Assembly: GCA_030454085.1 (NCBI GenBank)
Contig: JAKDJD010000011.1
Coordinates: 7,355 to 71,354, forward strand
Length of the DNA stretch: 64,000 nucleotides
DNA from: Kocuria sp.
GTDB lineage: Bacteria; Actinomycetota; Actinomycetes; Actinomycetales; Micrococcaceae
Reading direction: 5' to 3'
Shown in pieces: positions 16,852 through 27,130 of the stretch. The notes under the pieces were generated by a model. It searched no databases and was not told the origin of the DNA. It worked only from the letters and a program-made list of their open reading frames with translations. The number at the start of each line of letters is the position of its first letter. Within the stretch, counting starts at the first letter, position 1. The position numbers and the translations under genes were made by a program.

Positions 16852-16897
16852 CCTCCGGCACAGCGGCGGGTCCGGAAACCCACCACCATGCCGGAGG
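16852..16897 (-). terminator. Terminator after acnA
   Basis: Read on the minus strand, CCTCCGGCA and TGCCGGAGG pair around a loop with its own GGGT/ACCC step, and the right arm runs into TCTTTTG. It lies 43 bases beyond the acnA stop. Confidence 0.75.
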
Positions 16898-16940
16898 CCA
16901 TTCTGACAGTCCAGAAGCTCAGGGCCTCTGGGCTCTGCTC

Positions 16941-19745
16941 CTAGTTGTTGCGCACCAGGTTCCGCAGAACGTACTGGAGAATTCCGCCATTGCGGAAGTA
17001 CTCCCGCTCACCTGGGGTGTCGATGCGGACGTCGGCGTCGAACTCGGTCGTCGTGCCGTCTTGCGCCGTGGCCGCCACGTGTACCGTCTTGGGCGTCTTG
17101 CCCTCGTTGATCTCCGTGACCCCAGTGATGGTGAAGGACTCGGTGCCGTCGAGACCCAACGACGAGTGCGACTCGCCCTCAGGGAACTGCAACGGCAGAA
17201 CGCCCATACCAATCAGGTTCGAGCGGTGAATACGCTCGAAGGACTCGGCGATAACGGCCTTGACGCCCAGCAAGCGGGTACCCTTGGCCGCCCAGTCACG
17301 AGAAGAACCGGTTCCGTACTCCTTGCCACCCAGGACCACCAGCGGGGTGCCCTCGGCGGCGTAGTTCTGCGCGGCGTCGTACACCGTGCTCTGCTCGCCG
17401 CCCTGGGTGAAGTCACGAGTGAATCCGCCCTCGACGCCGTCCAACAGCTCATTCTTGATGCGGATGTTCGCGAACGTACCGCGGATCATGACCTCGTGGT
17501 TACCACGGCGGGAACCGTAGGAATTGAAGTCCTTGCGCTCCACGCCGTTCTCGATGAGGTACTTGCCCGCAGGTGTGTCCGACTTGAAGGAACCGGCCGG
17601 CGAGATGTGGTCGGTCGTGACCGAATCGCCCAGCTTGAGCAGAACTCGAGCGTTCTCGACGTCCTCGACCGGGTCCGGATCCATGGTCATGCCCTCGAAG
17701 TACGGTGGCTTGCGGACGTAGGTCGAAGCCTCGTCCCACTCGAAGGTGTCGCCGGTCGGGGTGTCCAGGTTCTTCCAGCGATCGTCACCGTCGAAGATGG
17801 TTCCGTACTCATTGCTGTACTGGTCCGTGGACACCGAGGCGTCGATGATCTGCTGCACCTCGGTCGGGTCCGGCCAGATGTCCCTGAGGTAGACATCATT
17901 GCCGTCATCGTCCTGACCCAGCGGGTCGTTCTCGAAGTCGAAGTCCATCGACCCGGCCAGCGAGTAGGCGATGACGAGCGGCGGAGAGGCCAAGTAGTTC
18001 ATCTTGACGTCCGGGTTGATGCGGCCCTCAAAGTTCCGGTTTCCCGAAAGGACCGAGGTCACCGACAGATCATTGTCGCTGACCGCCTTGGAGACCTCGT
18101 CCTCGAGCGGGCCCGAGTTGCCGATGCACGTGGTGCAACCGTAACCGACAATGTAGAACCCGACGCTCTCGAGTTCCGACATCAGGCCGGCCTTCTCGTA
18201 GTAGTCGGTCACGACCTTGGAGCCCGGAGCGATCGAGGTCTTGACCCACGGCTTCGCCTTGAGCCCCTTGGCTGCGGCGTTACGTGCGAGCACGCCCGCG
18301 GCCATCATGACGGAGGGGTTGGAGGTGTTGGTGCATGACGTGATGGACGCGATGGCAACCGCACCGTGATCCAGTTCGAATTCGCGGCCGTCCGGCATGT
18401 CGACCTCAACGGGGTGGGAGTGACGACCCTGAGCAGAAGAAGCTGCCGACACGCGGCGCGGGCGCTGTTCCTCGGTCACCTCGGGCGAATCATCCACGGC
18501 GGGAGCGTCAGAAGCCGGGAAAGACTCTTCGCCCGACTCGGGCTCCTCCTCATCGACGTAGTTGTCGAGGTCAGTGCGGAACTGATTCTTGGCGTTGGTC
18601 AGTGCGATACGGTCCTGCGGACGCTTCGGGCCGGCGATCGAGGGAACAACCGTCGAGAGGTCCAGCTCGAGGTACTCGGAGTACGCTGCCTCGTCGCTGG
18701 GATCGTGCCACAGACCCTGTTCCTTGGTGTACTTCTCGACCAAGGCGACCTGGTCCTCGCTGCGGCCGGTCAGGCGCAGGTAATCGAGGGTCACCTCATC
18801 GATCGGGAAGATCGCCGCGGTCGAACCGAACTCGGGGCTCATGTTGCCGATCGTCGCGCGGTTGGCGAGCGGGACCTCTGTCACGCCCTCGCCGTAGAAC
18901 TCGACGAACTTGCCGACCACGCCCTGCTCACGAAGCATCTGGGTGATGGTCAGCACGACGTCGGTCGCGGTCGAACCGGCCGGAATCTTACCGGTCAGCT
19001 TGAATCCGACGACCTTCGGGATCAGCATCGATACGGGCTGTCCGAGCATCGCGGCCTCGGCCTCGATGCCGCCCACGCCCCAACCGAGCACGCCCAGGCC
19101 GTTGACCATGGTCGTGTGGGAGTCCGTACCGACCAGGGTGTCCGGGTATGCGCGGAGTACGCCGTCGACCTCGCGGGACATGACGGTGCGAGCCAGGTAC
19201 TCGATGTTGACCTGGTGCACGATGCCCATGCCCGGAGGAACGACCTTGAAGTCCTCGAATGCGGTCTGTCCCCAGCGGAGGAACTGGTAGCGCTCACCGT
19301 TGCGCTCGTACTCGATGTCCATGTTCCGCTCGATGGCGTCCTTGTTGCCGAACGAGTCGATCTGGACCGAGTGGTCGATCACGAGCTCGGCCGGTGCCAG
19401 CGGGTTGATCTTGGTGGGGTCACCGCCCAGCGACTTGACGGCCTCGCGCATGGTTGCGAGGTCCACGACGCAAGGAACGCCGGTGAAGTCCTGCATGATC
19501 ACGCGCGCCGGGGTGAACTGGATCTCCGTGTCGGGTTCCGCGGTGGGATCCCAGTTGGCCAGGGCCTTGATGTGCTCGTCGGTGATGTTCGCGCCGTCTT
19601 CGGTGCGCAGCAGGTTCTCGAGCAGAACCTTGAGGCTGAACGGCAGCTTTTCGGCGCCTTCGACCTTGCTGAGTCGGAAAATTTCGTATTCGGTTCCGTT
19701 GACGTCCAACGCGCCCTTGGACCCGAAGCTGTCCACAGTGCTCAT
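16941..19745 (-). CDS. acnA: Aconitate hydratase
   Basis: Isomerises citrate and isocitrate in the TCA cycle using a 4Fe-4S cluster. The 934-residue protein is of the AcnA/IRP1 type. The cluster cysteines are in SCTNTSNP (near residue 468) and [12 protein letters not shown] (near 534 and 537). The C-terminal swivel domain contains [13 protein letters not shown] and [15 protein letters not shown]. An acidic, Pro/Ser-rich insertion (about 395-450) separates the N-terminal domains from the cluster region and is not part of the catalytic fold. The ATG is preceded by AGGAG at ten bases. Single gene with its own terminator; the 216 bases upstream should hold its promoter, but no clear -35/-10 pair is visible. 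Confidence 0.96.
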   Translation of the reverse strand: MSTVDSFGSKGALDVNGTEYEIFRLSKVEGAEKLPFSLKVLLENLLRTEDGANITDEHIKALANWDPTAEPDTEIQFTPARVIMQDFTGVPCVVDLATMREAVKSLGGDPTKINPLAPAELVIDHSVQIDSFGNKDAIERNMDIEYERNGERYQFLRWGQTAFEDFKVVPPGMGIVHQVNIEYLARTVMSREVDGVLRAYPDTLVGTDSHTTMVNGLGVLGWGVGGIEAEAAMLGQPVSMLIPKVVGFKLTGKIPAGSTATDVVLTITQMLREQGVVGKFVEFYGEGVTEVPLANRATIGNMSPEFGSTAAIFPIDEVTLDYLRLTGRSEDQVALVEKYTKEQGLWHDPSDEAAYSEYLELDLSTVVPSIAGPKRPQDRIALTNAKNQFRTDLDNYVDEEEPESGEESFPASDAPAVDDSPEVTEEQRPRRVSAASSAQGRHSHPVEVDMPDGREFELDHGAVAIASITSCTNTSNPSVMMAAGVLARNAAAKGLKAKPWVKTSIAPGSKVVTDYYEKAGLMSELESVGFYIVGYGCTTCIGNSGPLEDEVSKAVSDNDLSVTSVLSGNRNFEGRINPDVKMNYLASPPLVIAYSLAGSMDFDFENDPLGQDDDGNDVYLRDIWPDPTEVQQIIDASVSTDQYSNEYGTIFDGDDRWKNLDTPTGDTFEWDEASTYVRKPPYFEGMTMDPDPVEDVENARVLLKLGDSVTTDHISPAGSFKSDTPAGKYLIENGVERKDFNSYGSRRGNHEVMIRGTFANIRIKNELLDGVEGGFTRDFTQGGEQSTVYDAAQNYAAEGTPLVVLGGKEYGTGSSRDWAAKGTRLLGVKAVIAESFERIHRSNLIGMGVLPLQFPEGESHSSLGLDGTESFTITGVTEINEGKTPKTVHVAATAQDGTTTEFDADVRIDTPGEREYFRNGGILQYVLRNLVRNN

Positions 19746-19961
19746 TGCTTGGGACTCCTCTCGCCACTGTCATTTCCAGGCGTAGTTCAGGTCCCCAGGT
19801 GAGTCCTAGCGGTGACGCGCTCTTCCCGAGCGCCGTTGTTAGGTGTGATGCAAACCTTTGGAGACACAGTGACACTAAGCCTTCAGTTGAGCAGTCTACC
19901 TTCTGGGCTCGGAGGTGTTCTCATGTGACGACACCTTTTGCCCTGGACGAACCTCGTCCCG

Positions 19962-21428
19962 TCAGCTCTTTTCGAAGACGACGATCGTCTCCACGTGATG
20001 GGTGTCCGGGTACATGTCGACCCCGCGAAGCCACGTCGGTTCCCACCCGTGTTCTCGGAGGAAACCTGCGTCACGCCCCAGCGCTGCCGGATCGCAGGCG
20101 ACGTACACGATCCGCGAGGGCTCTGCACCCGTGATCGCTTCCATGACCCGGCGGCCCGCTCCTTGGCGCGGCGGATCGAGCACGACGACGTCCGGGCTTC
20201 CCTGGGGCACGTCGGTGCGGGGCTTGGCCCTTCGCGACCTGCCGTGACGCGCGCCCGCGTTGTTCGCCGTGGCCCACCGCCTCAGCGCCTGCTCGACGCC
20301 CGATCGTGTGACGACTACCTCAGTATCGCGAGCGCCACTCGTGCGTGCTTGCCCTTCCGGGGAGAAGTTGTTCGCGGCGTCGTCCGCGGTCACGGGCGAT
20401 CCTTCGACCGTCCAGACCGTTCCGTGTTCGCCGACGCGATCGGCCAATCCGGCGGCGAGGAGCCCCGCCCCACCGTAGAGGTCCCAGGCCGTCTGGCCGG
20501 GCTCGAGCCCGCTGGCCTCGGCCACCGTATTCATCAGCCAGTCTGGGGCCTTCGCATGGTTCTGCCAGAACCCGCCGGCACCGACACGGAACATCAGCTT
20601 CTCCCCGCCGGGAGCCGTGACGGCCTCGCGGACCTCCGATGTCCCGCGCACGAGCTGGGGATCCGGTTTCTCGCCTCGTTGCCTTCCCGACACGGGAGCG
20701 GGCACGATGACTGCCGAAACCTCCTGGCCGGCCGGGAGGCAGGTGGCCAGCTCGACGTCGACGTCGTCGACGATTTCCTCCGGAATGATGCCCTCGGCGG
20801 CGGTGAAGACCACCAGCGCGGGTTCACCTGATGACGGTGCTGCGACGTCGACCCGCTGGATGTTGCGCCACTCCCCTTCCCACAGATGCAAGGCATTGAT
20901 CGCCTCGACCGCGAACGGAAGCTCCTGGACAGGGAGGATGTCCGCCCCGTGGTAGGGGTGCATGCCCAGCCGCCCGGTATCGTCGACGGCCCAGTGCACG
21001 CGGGTGCGCCACCCTCCGTCCGGTGTCAGGTCCAAGGCCTCGACGGTCAGTCCCCGGAGGAGGTCGGATTCCGGGTCCATTCCGCCCAACCGGGTGAGCT
21101 GTTCCGCGATGACCTGTTTCTTCAGCTGGGTCTGCGTGTCCGGCCGAATGTGGCCGTAATCGGCCCCGCCCACAGGGTGCGCTGTGAGGAGCCCGTCGGC
21201 CTCGGGCCACGGGTGAGTCCGCCTGGACGGAGAGGGTTCGAGAACCTCGATCACGTGCGCGTGAGCAAACCGATGGCCTTTGCCCATCGAGTCGATGTGC
21301 ACCAGGAGGCGCTCCCCTGGGACGGCGTCGCGGACGAAAACGACCTGTCCCTCGTGCCGTCCGACGCATGCCCCGCCGTGGGCGATGGTGTCCGTCACGA
21401 TCTCGATGTCGTCTCCTGGTGCGATCAC
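19962..21428 (-). CDS. TRAM-domain class I RNA (uracil-5-)-methyltransferase, RlmD/RumA-like
   Basis: Predicted SAM-dependent m5U methyltransferase of rRNA or tRNA. The 488-residue protein opens with a TRAM-type OB domain (GGACVGRHEGQVVFVRDAVPGE). The C-terminal methyltransferase has DLYGGAGLLA (SAM), VVLDPPRQG, and YVACDP with the catalytic cysteine. The iron-sulfur cysteines of E. coli RlmD are not apparent. The frame is open upstream, but the start is the GTG at 21428: it overlaps the stop of the APC permease as GTGA and has GAGGAGA upstream. A matching pair, as I recall it, is Rv2689c-Rv2690c of M. tuberculosis. Confidence 0.9.
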   Translation of the reverse strand: MIAPGDDIEIVTDTIAHGGACVGRHEGQVVFVRDAVPGERLLVHIDSMGKGHRFAHAHVIEVLEPSPSRRTHPWPEADGLLTAHPVGGADYGHIRPDTQTQLKKQVIAEQLTRLGGMDPESDLLRGLTVEALDLTPDGGWRTRVHWAVDDTGRLGMHPYHGADILPVQELPFAVEAINALHLWEGEWRNIQRVDVAAPSSGEPALVVFTAAEGIIPEEIVDDVDVELATCLPAGQEVSAVIVPAPVSGRQRGEKPDPQLVRGTSEVREAVTAPGGEKLMFRVGAGGFWQNHAKAPDWLMNTVAEASGLEPGQTAWDLYGGAGLLAAGLADRVGEHGTVWTVEGSPVTADDAANNFSPEGQARTSGARDTEVVVTRSGVEQALRRWATANNAGARHGRSRRAKPRTDVPQGSPDVVVLDPPRQGAGRRVMEAITGAEPSRIVYVACDPAALGRDAGFLREHGWEPTWLRGVDMYPDTHHVETIVVFEKS

Positions 21429-23428
21429 GATAGTTTCTCCTCGTCCTCGTGTCCTAGGCGCCACGGAACCATGGCCGTGACGACCCCGGGTTCTCTTCTC
21501 AGCGCCGCTGCGATCTTGCTTCCCGAACGGTGGTGCAAGAACTTGTCCCACCAGTGTTCCAGAACGTACTCGGGCACATAGACGATCACGACGTCGCGCG
21601 GCGAGGCCTTCCGGACCTCGCGGACGTGCTCGACAACCGGAGTGACCGGGTCGCGGAAGGGCGAGGCGAGGATCGTGAGAGGGACGGGCACCTCATACTT
21701 GTCCCACAGTTGCCGGATCTTCCGAGTCTCAGCCTCGTCCACGTTGAGCACGAGTCCCTCGATCGTCGACGGGCGGGTGGCCCGAGCATAGGCCAACGCC
21801 CTGAGCGCAGGCTTCCGCAGTCGTGGCACGACGACCATGGCGTGGACCCGCGAGGGAAGGGCCTTGAGCGGATTCTTCTGCTTCACGGCAAGCTCCTGGT
21901 CGATGGTGGTGTAGTGCTTCTTGATGGCCAGAGTTGCCAGGGTGAGAAACCCGACAACCAGTACCGTGACCCAGGCTCCTTGCGCCAATTTGGTCACCAG
22001 GACGACGACGGTCGCGAGAACCGTGGCCACCAACCCGATCATGGTCACGACCTGGTCCCGCAGGAGACGACGCCGCGGCAGCCTCGCGAGAACCACTCGG
22101 ATTTCTTGGTGCCTGCTCAGGAAGACGGCCGCCTGGGTCAGAGACATCGAGAACAAGACGCCGACCACATACAGCTGGATCAGGTCGTTGACATCCGCCC
22201 GGAAGGCGAGGACCACCACCACGGTGGCGGCCCCCAGCACGAGCTCACCGTTGGCGTACAGCGACCTGTTGCTCCTGGCCCGGAAGTGCACCGGCAGGTA
22301 GCCCTTCTCGGCCATGGTCGAGGCCAGAATCGGGAACCCCGCGTAGGCGGCGGCCGGGGCAAGCAGGAGGAACAGCACCGTGCTGGCCAGGAAAACGCCG
22401 AGCAGGATGTTGTGTCCCGTGACCGCTTGGGCTACCTGGGCCAGGACCGGCATCTGCTGGTAGTCCTCGCCCATCGAGTGACCGTTGATCACCAGTTGTG
22501 AGGAATCGAGCGTCACGACGGCGCCGCTCGCATCCGCGAGGTAGAGGATGCCCACCAGGGCTACAGCAGTAGAAAGCCCCATCGCCACCAGACTGTAGGC
22601 CGCGTTGCGGGCCTTCGGGGCGCGGAAGAACCTGACCGAATTGCTGACTGACTCGACACCGGTCAGGGTCACGGCGCCCGATGAGAAGGATCGTGCCACT
22701 AGAAGGAACAGGCCGAAACCGGTGAGAGAATTCGATTCGGCGGGCTCCGGCCTGATGTGGAACCCGGCGCTGGGAGCCTCGTCCAGGGCGCCGAACCAGG
22801 ACTCGATGATCCCAATCCCCAATACCGCCACGAGGCAGAGCACGAAGAGCAGCGCCGGAAGAAGGGCGATCCGCCCCATGAAATGCAGTCCCCGAACGTA
22901 GATCAAGGTCAGAGCGACGACCAAGAGCACGGCAACGAGAACCCGGTGTCCCGCGAGAACCGGGATCAGAGTGGTGACGTAGGAAGACGCCGATGAGACG
23001 GACACGGCGACCGTCAGGACGAAGTCGAAGAGCAGGCTGGACCCGGCCGCCGCGCCCGTCCTCGGACCGAGGCGGTCGCTGACCACGTGGTAGTCACCGC
23101 CCGAAGTGGCGACGTCGCGAATGTTGTAGCGGTAGGTGCCGATCACCAGCAGAAGGGTCACGGCAACGCCCACGCCGACCCACGGGGACATGACGAGTCC
23201 CGCCGACCCCGCAAGAGCCAGGACCATCATGATCTCGTCGGGCGCGTAGGCGATCGCGGAGAAACCGTCGGCGCCGAAGATCGGGAGTGCCGCGCGTTTG
23301 GGCAACGTCAGGCCACGGATCTGCTCCGTCTCCTTAGGCGCCCCGAAGAGGGCCCGCCGAGTGCGCGTTGGTAGTGATTGCACAATGCCATACGCTACCC
23401 CACCGCGACCTGGCGGAAGCGGGTGCAT
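21425..23428 (-). CDS. APC-superfamily permease
   Basis: A 667-residue membrane transporter with about 12 transmembrane helices (roughly residues 45-480) and a 180-residue soluble C-terminal domain. The first helix holds ADGFSAIAYAPDEI, a pattern of APC amino-acid/cation permeases. The C-terminal domain contains ASPRDVVIVYVPEY and resembles a small alpha/beta regulatory domain. The substrate is unknown; the divergent pair of TrkA proteins next door makes potassium or another regulated solute plausible, which is inference. The start may be the ATG at 23428 or a GTG about 10 codons in. It overlaps the downstream methyltransferase start by four bases. Confidence 0.87.
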   Translation of the reverse strand: MHPLPPGRGGVAYGIVQSLPTRTRRALFGAPKETEQIRGLTLPKRAALPIFGADGFSAIAYAPDEIMMVLALAGSAGLVMSPWVGVGVAVTLLLVIGTYRYNIRDVATSGGDYHVVSDRLGPRTGAAAGSSLLFDFVLTVAVSVSSASSYVTTLIPVLAGHRVLVAVLLVVALTLIYVRGLHFMGRIALLPALLFVLCLVAVLGIGIIESWFGALDEAPSAGFHIRPEPAESNSLTGFGLFLLVARSFSSGAVTLTGVESVSNSVRFFRAPKARNAAYSLVAMGLSTAVALVGILYLADASGAVVTLDSSQLVINGHSMGEDYQQMPVLAQVAQAVTGHNILLGVFLASTVLFLLLAPAAAYAGFPILASTMAEKGYLPVHFRARSNRSLYANGELVLGAATVVVVLAFRADVNDLIQLYVVGVLFSMSLTQAAVFLSRHQEIRVVLARLPRRRLLRDQVVTMIGLVATVLATVVVLVTKLAQGAWVTVLVVGFLTLATLAIKKHYTTIDQELAVKQKNPLKALPSRVHAMVVVPRLRKPALRALAYARATRPSTIEGLVLNVDEAETRKIRQLWDKYEVPVPLTILASPFRDPVTPVVEHVREVRKASPRDVVIVYVPEYVLEHWWDKFLHHRSGSKIAAALRREPGVVTAMVPWRLGHEDEEKLS

Positions 23429-23505
23429 TACCCTGGTGAAGAGAACGACTGGGTCGAGAAGCGAACGCTTTCCCAGCCCCCGCGACTTTCAGGAGCCAAT
23501 GCACC

Positions 23506-24309
23506 GTGCCTCACTTCGTGATTATGGGCGCCGGACGGGTCGGAGTCATGCTCGCCCATTCCCTCGAGGCCGCGGGACACACCGTGGCCGTGATTGATCA
23601 GGACGAACGCGCGTTCCGCAGGCTCCGGAAGGATTTCGACGGAAAGAAGGTCAAGGGCGTCGGTTTCGACCGGGAGACGCTCAAGCGGGCCGACATCGAG
23701 CACGCCTACGCCTTCGCGGCCGTATCGAACGGGGACAATTCGAATATCCTCGCTTCCCGCGTGGCACGGGAGACGTTCAAGGTCGCCCACGTGGTCGCGC
23801 GCATCAACGACCCCAATCGGGCCGAGTTCTTTCAGCGCCTCGGGATACCCACGGTCGCCGCCGTTCGGTGGAGCACCGACCAGGTTCTGCGCCGGATTCT
23901 GCCCGAACAGTCCATGACCGGTGACTATCGAGAGGCCTCCGGTCGCCTGGTTCTTGCCGAGTTGCAATTGCACGAGGACTGGACCGGTCATTCCCTGACC
24001 GACATCGAGGAGGCCGCGGATGTCCGCATCGCGTTCATCACCCGTTTCGGCGAGGGAATGCTACCCGGCCCGGACACCAGTTATCAGCAGGGCGACGTCG
24101 TGCACGCGATGATCCGCACCCAGGAAATGAACGGCGTGGCCCGGGTCCTGTCCTCCCCGCCGGGAGATCTCGAGGACGAGCCCTTCGAACCGCGCCTCAG
24201 CCAGCGGTCCTGGGGCAAGCCGGCGTCGACCGTCGAGCGAACCGAAGAAGCGATCCGCCGCGACGACTCCCCCGAGTCCGGGTTGCAGCGCGGCGAAGAG
24301 GAGGAATGA
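23506..24309 (+). CDS. trkA: TrkA family potassium-uptake regulatory protein (first of two)
   Basis: Cytoplasmic NAD(H)-binding subunit of a Trk/Ktr-type potassium transporter. The 267-residue protein starts with a Rossmann RCK-N domain: IMGAGRVGVMLA and the adenosine-binding acid in AVIDQD. A TrkA-C domain follows (about 140-215), then a charged tail of about 50 residues ending EEEE. It starts with GTG, with AGGAG ten bases upstream. One base separates it from the second trkA-like gene, so the two are an operon. No TrkH/KtrB pore gene is in the window; the divergent APC permease may be the partner. Confidence 0.9.
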   Translation: MPHFVIMGAGRVGVMLAHSLEAAGHTVAVIDQDERAFRRLRKDFDGKKVKGVGFDRETLKRADIEHAYAFAAVSNGDNSNILASRVARETFKVAHVVARINDPNRAEFFQRLGIPTVAAVRWSTDQVLRRILPEQSMTGDYREASGRLVLAELQLHEDWTGHSLTDIEEAADVRIAFITRFGEGMLPGPDTSYQQGDVVHAMIRTQEMNGVARVLSSPPGDLEDEPFEPRLSQRSWGKPASTVERTEEAIRRDDSPESGLQRGEEEE

Positions 24310-24310
24310 C

Positions 24311-25054
24311 GTGCAGGTTCTCATCGTGGGCGCGGGTTCCGTGGGATCGTCCATTGCTTTCGAGCTTCTGGGCCACGGCCATCGGGTGACGATTCTCGAC
24401 GAAAAGCCGGAGGCCATTGGCCGCTCCGATCTCCGGGGTGCCACCTGGTTGATCGGCGACGCGTGCGAGCTGTCCGTGCTTCGCCAGGCCGAGCCCGAAA
24501 CGGCCGACGTGATCGTGGCCGCAACCGGGGACGACAAGACCAACCTGGTCGTCTCGCTCCTGGCCCGTTCCGAATTCGGAGTGCCGCGAACCGTGGGGCG
24601 AGTCAACAACCCGAAGAACGAGTGGCTCTTCGACGACGCCTGGGGCGTCGACGTCGCCGTGTCGACGCCGCGACTCATGACCGCGTTGGTCGAGGAAGCC
24701 GTTGAGGTCGGGGACGTCGTGCGTCTGCTGGATCTCCAGGCGGGTGGAGCGACGCTGATCGAATACACCGTGCCCACCGATCACGCGTTCATCGGCTCGA
24801 CCGTCGAGTCCGTCGAGTGGCCGGCCGAGACCACGCTCGTGGCGATTCTCCGCGACGGGATCCCCGTGACTCCCACGGGCGACGACGTTCTGGAAGGCGA
24901 AGACGAACTCTTCCTGATCACCACGCCTGCCGGAGAACAGGATCTGCGTTCTCTGTTCAACGCCGAGCAGGCTCAGGAACCCGTCGAGCAGGACCAAGAC
25001 CTCGTTGCGGAAGAGCCCGGTCTGGACGAGACGGCCCACGGTCAGGAACTCTGA
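24311..25054 (+). CDS. trkA: TrkA family potassium-uptake regulatory protein (second of two)
   Basis: Second RCK-type protein, 247 residues. The RCK-N domain has VGAGSVGSSIA and the acid in TILDEKP; the TrkA-C domain spans about 140-215 and ends in an acidic tail. It starts with GTG one base after the previous stop. The pair corresponds in order to mycobacterial ceoB-ceoC, so a hetero-oligomeric gating ring is plausible. It is convergent with the DUF3159 gene. Confidence 0.9.
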   Translation: MQVLIVGAGSVGSSIAFELLGHGHRVTILDEKPEAIGRSDLRGATWLIGDACELSVLRQAEPETADVIVAATGDDKTNLVVSLLARSEFGVPRTVGRVNNPKNEWLFDDAWGVDVAVSTPRLMTALVEEAVEVGDVVRLLDLQAGGATLIEYTVPTDHAFIGSTVESVEWPAETTLVAILRDGIPVTPTGDDVLEGEDELFLITTPAGEQDLRSLFNAEQAQEPVEQDQDLVAEEPGLDETAHGQEL

Positions 25055-25088
25055 TGGGCCCGTCAGGCCGTCGGCGAGCGCCGTACAG

Positions 25089-25826
25089 CTAGGCCGGTTC
25101 TTCGCTCCGGGCCACGGATTCCTTGGTCCTGGTCATCATCCACGTGAGCCAGAGGCAGAACGCGTAGAGAGGGATACCCATGACGAGTCGTGTGATTCCC
25201 AGTGCGGGAAGATTCTCGGCGAAGAAGAGTGGCAACTGCACGACCAGGCGCAGCGCGAACATCGCGGCCAGAACCCCGGTCGCCAGCTGGTAGACCCTCA
25301 TCCGGTCCCGGTTCTTGCGCCACCCCGTGTCCTCACCGCGAAGCATTCCGTAGACGACGCCGAGCAGGGGCCAACGGAAGAGCATCGACAAGGCCAGACC
25401 CACGGCGTACGCACCGTTGGTCCAGAACCCGACGACGTAGTAATCGATCGGCTTGCCGCCGGCGTGTGCGAAGAACGCACAGATCAGCACGCCCACGGCC
25501 CCCGAAAAGGCCTGGATCTTCTGGCCGCCGGTGATGAATCGGATGATCGATAAGACCACGGCCAGGCCGATCGCGATCGCGAGGGAAAGGCCCAGCGACG
25601 ACGTGATCACAAAGCTGATCAGATAGGCGATCGAGGGCAGAACCGCCTCGAGAAGACCGCGGATTCCGCCGATCGCGTGCATGACGTCGATCTGCCCGTG
25701 CTCATCCCGTCGGAAGGCCCCGGATTTGCCGTACGCGGCAGCCATCTGCTGCCCGAAGGACGGCGAGCTGCCGGGTCGCTCGGAGTCCTCCGGTCGGCGT
25801 GAAGGCTCGCCGATATTGTTCTGCAT
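25089..25826 (-). CDS. DUF3159 membrane protein
   Basis: A 245-residue integral membrane protein with about six helices and a charged N-terminus of about 50 residues. DUF3159 hallmarks are FSGAVGVLICAFFAH, the GFWTNGAYAVGLALSM segment and the WPLLGVVYGML stretch near the middle. Function unknown. It starts 20 bases after the OB-fold gene on the same strand and is probably last in the dut-DUF3710-OB-DUF3159 operon. Confidence 0.87.
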   Translation of the reverse strand: MQNNIGEPSRRPEDSERPGSSPSFGQQMAAAYGKSGAFRRDEHGQIDVMHAIGGIRGLLEAVLPSIAYLISFVITSSLGLSLAIAIGLAVVLSIIRFITGGQKIQAFSGAVGVLICAFFAHAGGKPIDYYVVGFWTNGAYAVGLALSMLFRWPLLGVVYGMLRGEDTGWRKNRDRMRVYQLATGVLAAMFALRLVVQLPLFFAENLPALGITRLVMGIPLYAFCLWLTWMMTRTKESVARSEEPA

Positions 25827-25846
25827 GTGGTGATGCTCTCCGCTCT

Positions 25847-26281
25847 CTACAGTTCTTGGTGGCGGGACACGATTTCGTACCGAGGATTATAGATGACCGG
25901 CACTCCCGATACGGAGGCCAGCAGGCCGGAGCACCGCAATCGTGTGCCCGCGCCGATCCCGGGAACCGTTCGCTGGCCGTGCCACACGAGTCGGACGTGC
26001 GTCCCGGGACCGAGTGGGGCGTCGTCGTCTTCCAGGTGCGGCATGTCCATCGCGATGGCCGACGTCGGTGCGGTCACTGAGCCACGTGGCAATCGGCCGC
26101 GCAGGTCCGAGGAGACGGCCCGGTAGCTCGCGGTAATGTCCACCTCGGCCTCGTACCTGGGCAGTTCGTTCCGCGGCCGGATGCGAACTTCACCGACGCG
26201 CCCTTCCACGAGAACCCGGATCCTGGCCCGTTCCCGGCCGTCGCGGTCCGCGGGCCAGCGGACCGAGGGCGATTCAGCCAA
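25847..26281 (-). CDS. OB-fold nucleic-acid-binding-like protein
   Basis: A 144-residue protein with a beta-rich C-terminal half (VRLVWHGQRTVPGI, GTRLRCSGLLAS, VIYNPRYEIV), the pattern of the OB-fold proteins found at this position in Actinobacteria (Rv2694c-like). The start is a TTG at 26281 that overlaps the DUF3710 stop by eight bases with GGAG ten bases upstream; the longer open frame is a shadow of DUF3710. Function unknown; nucleic-acid binding is inferred from the fold. Confidence 0.75.
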   Translation of the reverse strand: MAESPSVRWPADRDGRERARIRVLVEGRVGEVRIRPRNELPRYEAEVDITASYRAVSSDLRGRLPRGSVTAPTSAIAMDMPHLEDDDAPLGPGTHVRLVWHGQRTVPGIGAGTRLRCSGLLASVSGVPVIYNPRYEIVSRHQEL

Positions 26282-27119
26282 TCTGAGTGATCTCCGGGCC
26301 TCGTTCCGGAACCTCGTTGCCCGGTTTCTCCGGGGTTTCTGCGGCCTGGTCGCGCGGAACGGCGTTGTCGGGAATCCGGAGCGGCAGGAGATCACGGGGC
26401 GCCATGGGGTTGTTCCCACGGACCACGACCAGGCTGCGGAAGACGCGTTCCATGTCTCGAGCGGCGCTGCGCTTGACCGCTGCGTCGCCGGAGAATACTC
26501 CGCGCAGGAACCAGCGGGGCCCGTCGACGCCCACGAATCGGGCCACGCGGTAGCCACGGTCCCCATTGGGCAGGGACGCAGGCAGTTTCGCGATGACCTG
26601 TCGGCCGAGTGTGCCGTCGAGAATGTCGACGACGCCGTTCTGATCGCGAACGGATTTCGCGAGTTCGGTCCGGATCTCCGACCAGAGGCCCCGGCTCTTG
26701 GGAGCAGCGAACGGTTGGACCTGCAGAATCGCCCCATCTTTCTGGAACGTCACGGAAACGACTGACTGGTTCTTCTGATCCACGTCGATGCGCATGCTCA
26801 CGGACTCGTCCGGCTTGATGCGCAATCCGCCGAGATCGATGTAGGACTCGTCGGTTTCGATCTCTGAGACGTCGAAAGGACCGGTGACCGATCGTGATGT
26901 CTCCTCGGCGTTGCCCTCTTCGGCCGCCGCAGCAGCGGCCTCCGCCCGATCGATGTCCTTGTCGGCCTTGGCATTGATCAAGTCACGGTCGGGGCGCTTC
27001 TCGTCCTCGACGGCCGGCGCGGGCGCCTGCTCGGTCGTGGACCCACCGACGTCCTCGGACGGGTTGTCCTTGTCCTCGGTGGCTTCGGTGTTCTGTTTCT
27101 TCTTTCCGAATCCCAGCAC
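26274..27119 (-). CDS. DUF3710 domain-containing protein
   Basis: A 281-residue protein. Residues 1-85 are charged and low in complexity (Lys, Glu, Asp, Ala). The DUF3710 domain follows (about 88-250) with GPFDVSE, YIDLGGLRIKP and VQPFAAPKS segments. No catalytic residues are recognisable. It lies 11 bases after dut and overlaps the OB-fold gene. Function unknown. Confidence 0.87.
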   Translation of the reverse strand: MLGFGKKKQNTEATEDKDNPSEDVGGSTTEQAPAPAVEDEKRPDRDLINAKADKDIDRAEAAAAAAEEGNAEETSRSVTGPFDVSEIETDESYIDLGGLRIKPDESVSMRIDVDQKNQSVVSVTFQKDGAILQVQPFAAPKSRGLWSEIRTELAKSVRDQNGVVDILDGTLGRQVIAKLPASLPNGDRGYRVARFVGVDGPRWFLRGVFSGDAAVKRSAARDMERVFRSLVVVRGNNPMAPRDLLPLRIPDNAVPRDQAAETPEKPGNEVPERGPEITQIG

Positions 27120-27130
27120 GATTGTCCTTT

